Below, in pieces: positions 38,007-48,000 of a DNA stretch of 64,000 nucleotides. Position 1 is the stretch's first letter; each line of letters opens with the position of its first letter. The stretch covers positions 1 to 64,000 of the forward strand of contig CAMDVD010000004.1 of assembly GCA_945878115.1 (NCBI GenBank), in the 5' to 3' direction. Below the pieces are notes generated by a model, which was given only the letters and a program-made list of their open reading frames with translations, did not search any database and was not told where the DNA came from. Source of the stretch: Chitinophaga pinensis (GTDB lineage Bacteria; Bacteroidota; Bacteroidia; Chitinophagales; Chitinophagaceae). A program made the position numbers and the translations under genes.

Positions 38007-40505
38007 TTACTCCCACTTATTGGTTTCTTTATCATAATGCTGTAAGCCAAATTTCAATTGGAAAGGGTTATTGAATTTATTGGCAATGCTCGCGGCGACA
38101 TAGCCACCGATTTTAAATTTTTCACCAAAGAGTTTGAATGGTTTTTCTATTCCGGCAAATGCTTCAAAATAAATTAACTTACGTTCAGGTAAATACAATG
38201 CACCACCACCGGCTACTTCATAGAGATGTAGATATTTTGCATAAGGAATTTTATTGATGATGGAACCATTAAATTGATGCATATAATGTCCTTCATAAAA
38301 GCGATGAAATACTGGGAAAGACGAATCTAGTAATTGAAAATTCCTGGTAGGTTCATTAAATATTCGCGGGTCTCCTCGTCGCATAAATTTATAATCTATA
38401 CTTTTCAAATCATTCTTAGATAGGAATGAGCCAGTAAATATTTTATATTCTGAAATACCTGCTAAGCCTAATTTTATTTTTTGTTTAATACCAAATTCCA
38501 AATAATTAAAATTGATAACACTGTTCAATACACCTGGAACACCCGTACGTAAAGTAGCATAAGCCGTCGGATATTTTGAACCTAAAATAATTTTTTGTCG
38601 CGGCTCACGCATATACATTTGTCGAGGTGTATACTCTAGTGTAATGGAATTATAGAACGCATTATACGCATTGAACTTTGCATAGTTAGCCGAGTCCGCA
38701 CCAAGGTTGCCAAGTAGTTTGTCTATAGTGCTATCGCTTTTATTTATATCCACTGGAATGCGATTTGCAAACTCTAATTTATTACGTACAACAAATCCAT
38801 TAAATAATTCTACCCCATGTTCGATATTGGCATATTGTTTTAAATAAAAATTACTACGACGTAGAATATTGATATAAGAATCATTGCCGAAAACTAGGTC
38901 ATAATTTCGACCACAATCAAATGCAAAATAGCCATTTGTGAAAGGGTTATATCTTTTGGAGATACGCCAATTACCTAGTACATCTTTTTGTGCAAGACCG
39001 TACATTAAATCGATGGAAGTATAAAAAGTCCGTTTTGATTTTGGCGTTATCGCGTAGCTGCCACCATAGCCTAATCGCGTACCGCCTGGCAATAGGATTC
39101 TGACCGTATTTAATATTGGGTTAAAATAAATTGTTCTATCATTCTCTCGTTTATAAAAGCTGACTCCATCCACGAAAATATCCCTTACTGTAATTTTATT
39201 GTTTACCTTATCGATTGAATCTAAATACGCAATAGTATGTTTGGCATAATACACACTATCTTTTTTCCGGATATAAGAAAGTTCTTTTTCACTCAATGGT
39301 TCCTTGCGTACTATATTCCAAAAATTGCTATCCTTATCATAGGCTTCTTGTGCAGTACTACTTAGTTCTGTACCAAAATGTTTTTTCTTGAAAGTAGTGT
39401 CCAATTTATAATCATCATAGACAACAACTGTACTCCCATTGTGTTTGGTTTTGCCTTCTTTAGATAAATACGTCAACTCCATACGATCCAGCATCCATGA
39501 CTTTTGTTGCATAAATTCATAAGATGTTCGAACAGAAAATGAATTGTATTCTGCCATCAAATGAGATGGGAATGAATAGCTTGCATCTGTAATTGTCCAT
39601 GATGTATCCACTACCTCAACTGTACCTTCAATCAATGCATTGCCCGATTTGATTGGCGAAAATTTTATGGTGTAAAAAGTACAAGTATTTCGTTTTTCCG
39701 TTTTAATAATTTTGAATTTATAAGCAATCAAACCGCTATAGCTAATCGGCGACAACATAGGAGATTCGCTCAATGCTGGGACTTGAATCAGATTTTGATA
39801 CAAGCTAAAATCCCCTTCTGTATTACTTAAATAAAATAAACTTTCTGTATTCCCTCTTCTCTTCACACCAAGTCTTTCTTCTTTCATTTTATTCGGATAC
39901 ACATAATCTAAACGCAAATAAATTTCAGCCATACTCATGCTATTCAATTCTGTATTCAATGCAGTTCTTGCCGAATCTATCTGGTGTTTAGCCCTTGCTA
40001 ATGAATCCAAGTAAGGTAGAATCACTGCTGCTTTATGTTTGCTTTCTGTTTTGTTTTCTTCTACTGCCTTTATATAAACATTACAACTGTAGGAATTTAC
40101 AGCTTGTTCATTTTCCTTTTTATGTTCTATAACATGTCGAATATATTCTTCCGCCTTATTCTTTTTGGTAGCGACAATTTTTACTTCGGAAATGTTTCTT
40201 GTATTCTCTTCTAAAATAACATTCTGTATAATATCCTTATCACGAACAATAATTTTTATGGTTTGTGTTTTGAAGCCGAGTAATGAAAATACGACATCAT
40301 ATTCTCCTTCTTCTAATTTGAATTTATAATTTCCATTCAAGTCAGTTCTTGTACCTAATTGTTGTTTTTTTAATTGAACCGTCGCAAATCCCAAGCCTTC
40401 TAGTTTGGTATTGGTGACTTTACCCGCAACTAAAAATTGTTGCGCAGCAAGCGGAATGGAGAAGGTTGCAAATAGTAAAAGAAGTATGTATTTTTTATGC
40501 AACAA
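38007..40505 (-). CDS. DUF5686 and carboxypeptidase-regulatory-like domain outer-membrane protein
   Basis: 832 residues with a signal peptide (YILLLLFATFSIPLAAQQ). Residues ~24-90 are a CarboxypepD_reg-like beta domain ('VAGKVTNTKLEGLGFATVQL … DLNGNYKFKL … VVFSLLGFKTQTIKI'). The rest matches the DUF5686 type: helical linker 'KAEEYIRHVIEHKKENEQAVNSYSC', then a long region of barrel strands. Such proteins are TonB-receptor-like in layout but lack a plug domain and have no known function. It lies 58 bases downstream of the TonB-type barrel gene and may be co-transcribed with it. Confidence 0.82.
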   Translation of the reverse strand: MLHKKYILLLLFATFSIPLAAQQFLVAGKVTNTKLEGLGFATVQLKKQQLGTRTDLNGNYKFKLEEGEYDVVFSLLGFKTQTIKIIVRDKDIIQNVILEENTRNISEVKIVATKKNKAEEYIRHVIEHKKENEQAVNSYSCNVYIKAVEENKTESKHKAAVILPYLDSLARAKHQIDSARTALNTELNSMSMAEIYLRLDYVYPNKMKEERLGVKRRGNTESLFYLSNTEGDFSLYQNLIQVPALSESPMLSPISYSGLIAYKFKIIKTEKRNTCTFYTIKFSPIKSGNALIEGTVEVVDTSWTITDASYSFPSHLMAEYNSFSVRTSYEFMQQKSWMLDRMELTYLSKEGKTKHNGSTVVVYDDYKLDTTFKKKHFGTELSSTAQEAYDKDSNFWNIVRKEPLSEKELSYIRKKDSVYYAKHTIAYLDSIDKVNNKITVRDIFVDGVSFYKRENDRTIYFNPILNTVRILLPGGTRLGYGGSYAITPKSKRTFYTSIDLMYGLAQKDVLGNWRISKRYNPFTNGYFAFDCGRNYDLVFGNDSYINILRRSNFYLKQYANIEHGVELFNGFVVRNKLEFANRIPVDINKSDSTIDKLLGNLGADSANYAKFNAYNAFYNSITLEYTPRQMYMREPRQKIILGSKYPTAYATLRTGVPGVLNSVINFNYLEFGIKQKIKLGLAGISEYKIFTGSFLSKNDLKSIDYKFMRRGDPRIFNEPTRNFQLLDSSFPVFHRFYEGHYMHQFNGSIINKIPYAKYLHLYEVAGGGALYLPERKLIYFEAFAGIEKPFKLFGEKFKIGGYVAASIANKFNNPFQLKFGLQHYDKETNKWE

Positions 40506-40563
40506 TGGAATGAAATATTAGTAGTTGTACTGCTTATGATTAATGAAATAAGAATAGTTCCTA

Positions 40564-43050
40564 TTATTTTCCACCGCCCTTTTCATTCTCATCACCACCA
40601 TCATCTTTCTTCAAATTTTCATCTCGGCTTTTCGTTTCCTTTTCCTTTTCTTTTTTGGGCGCAACTTTCTTTGGTGTTTCTGTATTGCCTCTTTGCGATT
40701 TGCTACTCAATCGAACTTGTACATTCAAACCAACACTTCTTGTTTGATTTTTGCGTAAAACCGTTTGATTATAGTAAGGATATAAATTGTATTGTGTTTC
40801 CGTTTGTATTGTATTCAATAAATCATTCACATTCGCAGTTAGTGTAATCAAATTTTTAAAAAATATTTTCTTGACAGCAATATCTATATTAGAATAAGGC
40901 TTCACAGTTCCTTGTGCGACGGTTGTCTTCCCATTATAATTGGAAGTAAGTTGTACACTAAATCCTTGTTTTAATTTAGCGTTCGTAACCAATTTAGCAA
41001 ATCCACCATAGCCTGTTCTACCCAAGTTTGCATCTATATTAGCACCATTTATTTTATTTCGAAAAATATTGACATTTACTGTCGCATCCCACCATGATAA
41101 TAGGTTTATTTTATTGGTTAATTCTACACCATAAGTAATACCCGTTGCGAGATTTTGATTTTGTGAATAGGTTGTTCCATTCGGATTAAATCTACGAAAC
41201 CTTTGAATTAAATTCTCCGTGTATTGATAATAAGCGCTGGCAATAAAGTTATCGTTTCGATTGTATTGTTTGGTAAATGTAAGTTCTGTTGCATGAATAA
41301 ATTCAGGTTTCAATGTTGGATTTCCTTGACTTGTATCTTGTGGATTGGACACATCTAAATAAGGAACTAATTGCATAAAGCCTGGGCGATTAACTCGTCG
41401 CGCATAGTTGAAATTAATATCTTGTGTTTTATTTATTTTGTGACTGATAAATAAAGTCGGGAAAATATTTTTGTAGTTGTTTGCCACTTTCGCATTGTAC
41501 TGATAAGCCATCCCATCATACGTAAAATACTCACCTCGAAGACCAAATTGTACGCCTGTATTTTTAAATTGATTAGCAATAGTTGCATAAACGCCATGTA
41601 CTTGTTGCGTAAAAACATAATGATTTTTTAAAATAGCTTCTTCAGTTTCCGCTTGATTTGGATATTGAATAGTAGGTTGATTTTCCGATTCAAATCGAAT
41701 ATAATAAGTCTTTTCACCGACATCAATTCTTCCATTTTTAAAAATTGGTTTTGTATAATCGATTTGAAATGTGCCATTCCAATTGCCCCCGAGTATTGGA
41801 TTTTTTTGCATAAATTCAGAAACATAAACTTCATTAGAATCGAATAAAGAAGTATTGTATTCACTCTTTCTGATGTATCTACTTTTGCTAAAATTCACTT
41901 CGATGTTTAGCTCTTCTTTTGGGTTTTTAAAATTGTGTTTGTATTGTAAATTGGAAGTTCCACTCAATGGATTACCGATGTATTTATTGGTTCGAATTTG
42001 CTTAGATAAAAGTGTATTATAATCCATTTCATTTTCTAAAGTAGTTGTACTGTTGCCCTTCATGTAAGCTGAAAATAGATTTTGGCTAAATGTGATTTTA
42101 TTATTTTTATTGATGCTATAGTCGCCACCCAAATTCATAAAGCCACTCAATGGTCGTCTATCATTGTGGTTGAAACTGCTATATGTAAAAGTATTTTCAT
42201 AATTACTTCTACTTGTCGTTGTTTCTTCCCAAGCGCGAGCTGTTCTGCCATTCGCATTAATGAAGAAATTCCATTTTTTAATATTCGCATTGAAGTTGAT
42301 GCCTCCATTAATTCTAAATGGATTTGATACACCCAAAGTCAATGTGCCATTATAGCCAGGCTTACGATCTTTTTTCAAAATGATATTGACGATACCACTC
42401 ATGCCTTGCGCTTCGTACTTACTTGATGGATTGGTGATGACTTCTATACTTTCAATACTCGAAGCCGGTATACTTTGTAATGCAGTTTGTGGATCATTGC
42501 CAAACATCGCCGAAGGTTTCCCATCAACCAATAATGTCACATTATCTTTTCCTCGCAAACTCAAATTTCCATCCATGTCCACATTTACAGAAGGGACATT
42601 TTTCAGAATATCAGCAGCAGAACCACCGGCGCTTGTGATGTTTTTATCGACATTAAAAGTTTTTTTATCAATGCCAATTTCTATTGCGGCTTTTTCCCCA
42701 ACGATAGTTACATTTTTTAAATTTTTACTGTTGCTATTGAGGATAATTTTACCAAGATTCATTTCGGTTTGGTCAATGTTATAATTTTTATAGGATTTAG
42801 ACTCATAACCCAATGATGAAATAGTGACAGTATATTTCCCATAAGGAATTTTAGAAATAGTAAACGAACCATTCTCCTTCGATTTTGTGCCCATTAGCAT
42901 TGAACCTGCAATTGTATTCTGAATAGTGATGGTTGCGTAGTCGATTGGTGTGTTTTCATTTTCGCCAAATACAACTCCACTTAAATTGGCTTGTTGTGCT
43001 ACAATAGAAAATGGCAAGAAAAGAAAAAGAAATAGGTAAATAAACTTCAT
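40564..43050 (-). CDS. TonB-dependent-receptor-like outer-membrane beta-barrel (OMP_b-brl_3 type)
   Basis: 828 residues from the ATG at 43050, where the signal peptide begins; the 38 codons above it lie in non-coding sequence. Order: carboxypeptidase-regulatory domain ('LSGVVFGENENTPIDYATI … YGKYTVTISSLGYES'), plug domain ('ILKNVPSVNVDMDGNLSLRG', 'VEVITNPSSKYEAQGMSG'), then about 550 residues of barrel strands. The final barrel strand is followed by ~37 highly charged residues (KKEKEKETKSRDENLKKDD), unusual because these barrels normally end in an aromatic strand. The substrate is unknown. Confidence 0.85.
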   Translation of the reverse strand: MKFIYLFLFLFLPFSIVAQQANLSGVVFGENENTPIDYATITIQNTIAGSMLMGTKSKENGSFTISKIPYGKYTVTISSLGYESKSYKNYNIDQTEMNLGKIILNSNSKNLKNVTIVGEKAAIEIGIDKKTFNVDKNITSAGGSAADILKNVPSVNVDMDGNLSLRGKDNVTLLVDGKPSAMFGNDPQTALQSIPASSIESIEVITNPSSKYEAQGMSGIVNIILKKDRKPGYNGTLTLGVSNPFRINGGINFNANIKKWNFFINANGRTARAWEETTTSRSNYENTFTYSSFNHNDRRPLSGFMNLGGDYSINKNNKITFSQNLFSAYMKGNSTTTLENEMDYNTLLSKQIRTNKYIGNPLSGTSNLQYKHNFKNPKEELNIEVNFSKSRYIRKSEYNTSLFDSNEVYVSEFMQKNPILGGNWNGTFQIDYTKPIFKNGRIDVGEKTYYIRFESENQPTIQYPNQAETEEAILKNHYVFTQQVHGVYATIANQFKNTGVQFGLRGEYFTYDGMAYQYNAKVANNYKNIFPTLFISHKINKTQDINFNYARRVNRPGFMQLVPYLDVSNPQDTSQGNPTLKPEFIHATELTFTKQYNRNDNFIASAYYQYTENLIQRFRRFNPNGTTYSQNQNLATGITYGVELTNKINLLSWWDATVNVNIFRNKINGANIDANLGRTGYGGFAKLVTNAKLKQGFSVQLTSNYNGKTTVAQGTVKPYSNIDIAVKKIFFKNLITLTANVNDLLNTIQTETQYNLYPYYNQTVLRKNQTRSVGLNVQVRLSSKSQRGNTETPKKVAPKKEKEKETKSRDENLKKDDGGDENEKGGGK

Positions 43051-43150
43051 AAGTGCAACAAATGTACAGCCTGAACAGTATTGAACGAACAGGCAAAGTA
43101 TTAGAAAAGTGTTAAGATAAATACCGATTATTGTAAGGGAGAGTATAGTA

Positions 43151-43197
43151 GTGATGGGCTGCACCCATCACTAGATGTGACGGGCTGCACCCATCAC
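43151..43197. repeat. Two adjacent hairpins, GTGATGGG-CTGCA-CCCATCAC
   Basis: The first hairpin (43151-43171) has a perfect 8-bp stem; the second (43177-43197) is the same with one mismatch (GTGACGGG). They lie 3' of the second RAYT gene and are followed at 43211-43221 by the CCAC-TTC-GTGG hairpin shared with the 5' side. Confidence 0.8.
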
Positions 43198-43243
43198 TAA
43201 ATCTATTTCACCACTTCGTGGCTTAAACAAAATAGGTTTAATA

Positions 43244-43696
43244 CTAATCCCATACATACTTCTCATTATATTCCACATTATATTTTTCAAGAATCAAACG
43301 GTACTCTTCTTGAAATGAAATTTTAGAATGATGTGCATGTTGATTGGCGATGTAATGACTTACTCTATTTATATCTGTAGGTTTTACAGAGAATGTACCA
43401 TAGCCATCTTGCCAGTAAAATTCTTTGTAGGCATCTCCTTTTGTTTTTATCCATTTTAATGAATGTGATTTTGCCACTTCTAATAATTTCATTAAAGCTA
43501 TTTTCCGAGAAAGCATACATAGGATATGAATATGGTCAGTATAACCACCTATTTTTATCAGATGACATTCTATGCTTTTACAAATAGTAGCCAAGTAGGC
43601 ATGCAGTTCCGCTTCCACAGGAGGATGAATAAATTCTTGACGATATTTCGTGCTGAACACAATGTGGATGTAATTTTTAACTAGTGATTGTCCCAT
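43244..43696 (-). CDS. RAYT-type (IS200-like, Y1 HUH) transposase, intact
   Basis: 150 residues, full length, with an ATG start. 'VKNYIHIVFSTKYRQEF' opens the fold, HUH is in 'YTDHIHILCML' and the catalytic Tyr is in 'VSHYIANQHAHH'; the conserved 'FYWQDGYGTFSV' lies between. RAYT enzymes nick single-stranded hairpins of the REP type and are thought to move or maintain those repeats. Hairpin repeats flank the gene on both sides (43151-43221 and 43733-44178), with no second gene and no classical insertion-sequence ends, which fits a RAYT rather than an ordinary IS200. Confidence 0.85.
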   Translation of the reverse strand: MGQSLVKNYIHIVFSTKYRQEFIHPPVEAELHAYLATICKSIECHLIKIGGYTDHIHILCMLSRKIALMKLLEVAKSHSLKWIKTKGDAYKEFYWQDGYGTFSVKPTDINRVSHYIANQHAHHSKISFQEEYRLILEKYNVEYNEKYVWD

Positions 43697-43732
43697 AACA
43701 TGATGAATTGAATTTAATTAATAATAATTAGA

Positions 43733-43782
43733 GCGATGGGCGTTGCCGCATCGCTGATGTATGTCGCCACTTCGTGGCTTAA
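43733..43782. repeat. RAYT-flanking composite hairpin unit 1
   Basis: GCGATG (43733-43738) pairs with CATCGC (43749-43754) around GGC-GTT-GCC. Then TGATGTATGTC is followed by the GCCAC-TTC-GTGGC hairpin (43766-43778) and TTAA. Unit 2 is at 44086-44134. Confidence 0.75.
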
Positions 43783-43807
43783 CAGTATTTCTAGAAAATA
43801 TCTCAGT

Positions 43808-43990
43808 CCCGAAGGGATGACATATGCGAACATAGGGTGAAGCCCTTTGAAAAGTGAGGCTCTGAAATATCGAAGTCCCGAAGGGATGACATATATCAAC
43901 ATAGGGTGAAGCCCTTTGAAAAGTGAGGCTCTGAAATAGAAAAGTCCCGAAGGGATGACATATACTAACATAGGGCGAAGCCCTATGAGA
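43808..43990. repeat. Tandem RAYT-flanking repeat, three units of about 68 bp
   Basis: GTCCCGAAGGGATGACATAT starts at 43808, 43875 and 43944 (periods 67 and 69). Each unit continues with AACATAGGG(T/C)GAAGCCCT. Both TCCC-GAA-GGGA and AGGG…CCCT can fold. A fourth copy stands alone at 44159. Confidence 0.88.
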
Positions 43991-44085
43991 AAAGACAATC
44001 TATAACAACCAAAAAATATCAAATACCCCATAACAAAATTTTTTATCAAAAAACTAAACTTAGAAGAAACTTAATTCGCTTCAAC

Positions 44086-44134
44086 GCGAGGGGCTTTACC
44101 GCCTCGCTGATGTATGTCGCCACTTCGTGGCTTA
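44086..44134. repeat. RAYT-flanking composite hairpin unit 2
   Basis: GCGAGG (44086-44091) pairs with CCTCGC (44102-44107), followed by the same TGATGTATGTC and GCCAC-TTC-GTGGC blocks as unit 1. One stem pair is G-C here and T-A in unit 1. Confidence 0.75.
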
Positions 44135-44158
44135 ATAGATTAGTTCCATGGAAGCGAA

Positions 44159-44203
44159 GTCCCGAAGGGATGACATATACCAACATAGGGCAAAGCCCTA
44201 TGA
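44159..44203. repeat. Fourth GTCCCGAAGGGATGACATAT copy
   Basis: Same 20-bp core as at 43808, followed by AACATAGGGCAAAGCCCT. It directly follows unit 2, repeating the order of unit 1 plus core. Confidence 0.85.
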
Positions 44204-44295
44204 GAAAAAACAATCTATAACAACAAAAAAATATCAAATAACCCATAAAATAATAATTTATCAAAAAACAAAACTTAGAAGAAACCTTCCCTCCA

Positions 44296-44892
44296 CTAAT
44301 TCGCTTCTGCAACCACTTCCTTTACTTCAGGAATCATGCGTTTCATCATGCCTTCGATTCCTGACTTTAGGGTAATCATAGAAGAAGGGCAACCACTGCA
44401 AGATCCTTGTAAAATAAGGGATACAGTACCATTGTTATAGCTTTTAAAAGAAATAGCACCACCATCCATTTCAACTGCAGGCTTCACATAATTTTCCAAT
44501 AATTCTTTGATCCGGGTTACAATTTCTGAATCATTTGCATTTGTGGTATTGGACGCTACTTGCTGCACAATTTCATCTTCATTAATAATTGTTTTTCCTT
44601 CCTCCATGTATTCTTTTAAAAATTCACGAATGCTCGGAATAATATCATTCCAATCGGTATCCATTGTCTTGGTGAGTGTGATAAAATTACTCGCAATGAA
44701 TACGCCTTTTACGAATGGGAATCCAAACAATTCTTTCGCAAGAGGTGAAGGCGCAGCAGAGGTTTCGTCTTGAAAGTCGATACTCTTACTTGGGTATAAT
44801 AATTTATTCGCCACAAATTTCATCGTTTCAGGATTAGGTGTCATTTCTGTATAAATGCTCACGATAGGACTGCCTGTTTTCAACATTGCCAT
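44296..44892 (-). CDS. NifU-like iron-sulfur scaffold protein (Nfu)
   Basis: 198 residues from the ATG at 44892 (the Met two codons later is also possible). The N-terminal Nfu_N domain is recognised by 'YTEMTPNPETMKFVANKLL' and 'FPFVKGVFIASNFITLTK'. The C-terminal NifU domain has the cluster-binding pair in 'QGSCSGCPSSMITLKSGIEGM'. It carries and transfers Fe-S clusters in the cytoplasm. No other isc/suf gene lies nearby. Its 3' end meets the RAYT repeat region. Confidence 0.92.
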   Translation of the reverse strand: MAMLKTGSPIVSIYTEMTPNPETMKFVANKLLYPSKSIDFQDETSAAPSPLAKELFGFPFVKGVFIASNFITLTKTMDTDWNDIIPSIREFLKEYMEEGKTIINEDEIVQQVASNTTNANDSEIVTRIKELLENYVKPAVEMDGGAISFKSYNNGTVSLILQGSCSGCPSSMITLKSGIEGMMKRMIPEVKEVVAEAN

Positions 44893-45023
44893 CTTTTTTA
44901 TTTTGTACAAAAATAGGATATAATGACATGAATAAGTCATTTCAAACTGAAATGATTATTTTTTCGTCTAAAATAAAGTTTAAATAACAAATTAACTTTA
45001 TATTTACTTCTAAATTATTTGCT

Positions 45024-48000
45024 TTGAAAAGAATACTACTTCACACAACAATATGGATTTGTTTGTTTACTTCAAATCAAATCTTCGCACAAACCACTAA
45101 AGCAATTCCGCCCATTGAATTCATTCAAAACCAAGGTCAATGGGATGGCCCATTCGTATATAAAGGAACTACTTCTCGAGCTGATTTTTTTCTACGAAAG
45201 GATGGATTTAGAATTATGCTCTCCGATGATAAAAATCATGATATCAAGCATGGGTTAAAACATGGCTGGATTACTGGTCCACAAAAATTACACTTCCACG
45301 CTTTCGATATTCAATTTGAACATGCTAATCCAGATGTAACTTTCACTTCAGAAAAACCACAAAAACATTATTACAATTATTATTTAGGAAATGATGCATC
45401 TCGCTGGAAGACTGGCATTCATCCTGTTCTAGCGGTAAATTATCAAAAATTATATGACAATATTGATGCGCACATTTATACAGATAATGGGAATGTAAAA
45501 TATGATTTAATTCTTCATCCAAATGGAAATATTCAAGATGTACAAATTGCATACAGTGGCTTAGATTCCATCAAATTGAATAAAGGGAAATTAATATTAT
45601 CTACTTCATTGGGCGATATTCAAGAATCCATTCCCTACAGTTATCAATATATCAATGGCGAACGAAAAGAAGTAAAATGCAAGTTCATTTTAAATCACAA
45701 CAAAGTAAGTTTCGATATAGGTAAAGAGTATAATAATGAGTATGATTTATACATAGACCCCGTTTTAGTGTTTTGTACATTCACAGGTTCAACCGCCGAC
45801 AATTGGGGTTATACCGCAACTTATGATTCTTCTGGCAATTTTTATGCAGGAGGTATTGCTAGCGGTGTTGGTTATCCAACCTCTTTAGGCTGCATACAAC
45901 CTTCTTATGGAGGTGGCAATACTGTGGATGGCAATCTTTATCCTGCCGACGCTTCTTTCAGTAAATTTAATGCTAGCGGTACAGTACTCATTTATGGTAC
46001 TTATTTAGGTGGCATTAGCAATGATCAGCCGCACAGTATCATTGTAGATAGCAGTGATCATCTTTGTATTGCTGGACGAACATATTCCAATAATTTTCCA
46101 ACAACAACAGGTTGTTATGATAATACCTACAATGGCGGTGCGGATATGTTTGTGGCGAAGTTCAATAGTGCAGGTACCGTTTTACTCGGTTCAACCTACA
46201 TCGGTGGTACAGGTAATGATGGCGTAAATGAAGAAGCACAAGAATTTTTAGGCGGCGTACTAAAACATAATTATGCTGATGATGCGCGTACAGAAATAAT
46301 CAATGACAATGCCAATAATGTATATATTGCTTCTTGTACACAATCTTTCGATTTTCCTACTACCGCTAATGCATTTCAAAGTGCCAATGCAGGCTTGCAA
46401 GACGCTGTTATTTTTGAATTGAATGACAATTTAACTTCCCTAATTTGGAGTACTTATGCTGGAGGTTCAAATAATGATGCAGCCTATGTTCTCACATTTA
46501 ATAAAACAAACTTAAACGAGCTATTTGTAGGCGGCGGTACGATGAGTTCTAATTACCCATCCTCCGCAAGTGCCTTGAATCCTGCTTATCAAGGTGGTAC
46601 TGTAGATGGTTTTGTGATGAAAATAAATGCAGCAACCAAAGCATTACAGACGAGTACTTTTATTGGCACTTCACAGTATGATCAAGTGTACGGCGTACAA
46701 ACAGATTTTAACAACAATGTTTATATTACTGGTCAAACATTGGGTGCTTACCCTACAACTGCAGGCACTGCATCGAATGCAGGTTCTTATCAATTCATTT
46801 CGAAGTTGAATAACAACTTAAATTCTATTACCTCCTCCTTAGTTTATGGTAGTGGGCCGAACGCATCACTTCAAACGAATATTTCACCGAATGCATTTCT
46901 AGTGGATATTTGTGGTAACGTATATGTATCCGGCTGGGGAGGTGCAATTGGCGGACCTTTTTCCAGTTCAACTGTAGGAATGCCGATTACTATTAATGCA
47001 CTTCAATCTGCAACAGACGGGAATGATTTCTATTTCGTGGTGTATAATTCCTCTTTGACTTCCCTAATTTACGGTAGCTATTTCGGGCAAAATGGTGGCG
47101 TGAGCGAACATGTCGATGGTGGTACAAGTCGCTTTGATTCTAAGGGTGTTATTTATCAAGCCATCTGTGCCCACTGCGGAAACCCAGTTGGTATTACATT
47201 TCCAACCACACCTGGTGTTGTCGGCCCTCTTGACTTGAGCCCGAATTGTAATTTGGCTGCACTGAAAATTGATTTTCAATTGCAAAATCCATCCGCTCAA
47301 GCACAAACCATTGGTGATACCGTTGGATGCGCACCCTTTGTCGTCAACTTCTTAAATTCAAGTGTCAGTGCAACTGGTTATGTTTGGAATTTTGGAGATA
47401 ATTCGCCAACATCAACCCAAACTTCTCCATCACATACTTACACTACAGCTGGTATATATACGGTTACACTCATTGCATTGAATCCCACAGGATGTAATGC
47501 CACAGCAGATACTACCAACTTAATCATCATTGTAAAAAATGATTCTATCCATGCTAGCTTTACTGCTGTCAAGAAAGATTCTTGTCAGCCATTTACCGCT
47601 ATCATGAATAATACCAGCACAACCAATGGTACCACCAACCATAATCCTAACACTACTTTTACATGGGACTTCGGCGATGGTAGTGGACTCTACACAGGAC
47701 AAAATCCACCTTTACATTCTTTCCCAAGTAATGGAATTTATACGATAACCCTGACAATGGTAGATACGAATTCTTGCAATGGCTCTTCTTCAGCAACCTT
47801 TGTAGTGAATTATACCTCAACCTTTGTCGCGGCAGCATTTGACATTCCAGATTCTCTTTGTATGCCAGCATTCATTACTTACTTAGATCAATCTACAAAT
47901 GCATCCACTTGGTCATGGACTTTTGGTGATAATAATACCTCCAATTTATCCAACCCAACCAATACCTATGTTGCACCTGGTGTGTATAATGTAATTCTTG

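Noticed and set aside
40497-40847. Plus-strand frame rich in His, Phe and Ser
   Set aside because: Antisense to the charged tail and barrel end of the TonB-type gene, whose domain matches are clear.
43808-43990. Possible CRISPR array
   Set aside because: Units are tandem with nearly identical 'spacers', only three copies, folding cores of 11 bases and no cas genes; a RAYT gene adjoins.
43714-44312. Two minus-strand open frames rich in 'YVIPSGL'
   Set aside because: They are the translation of the GTCCCGAAGGGATGACATAT hairpin repeats, not conserved proteins.
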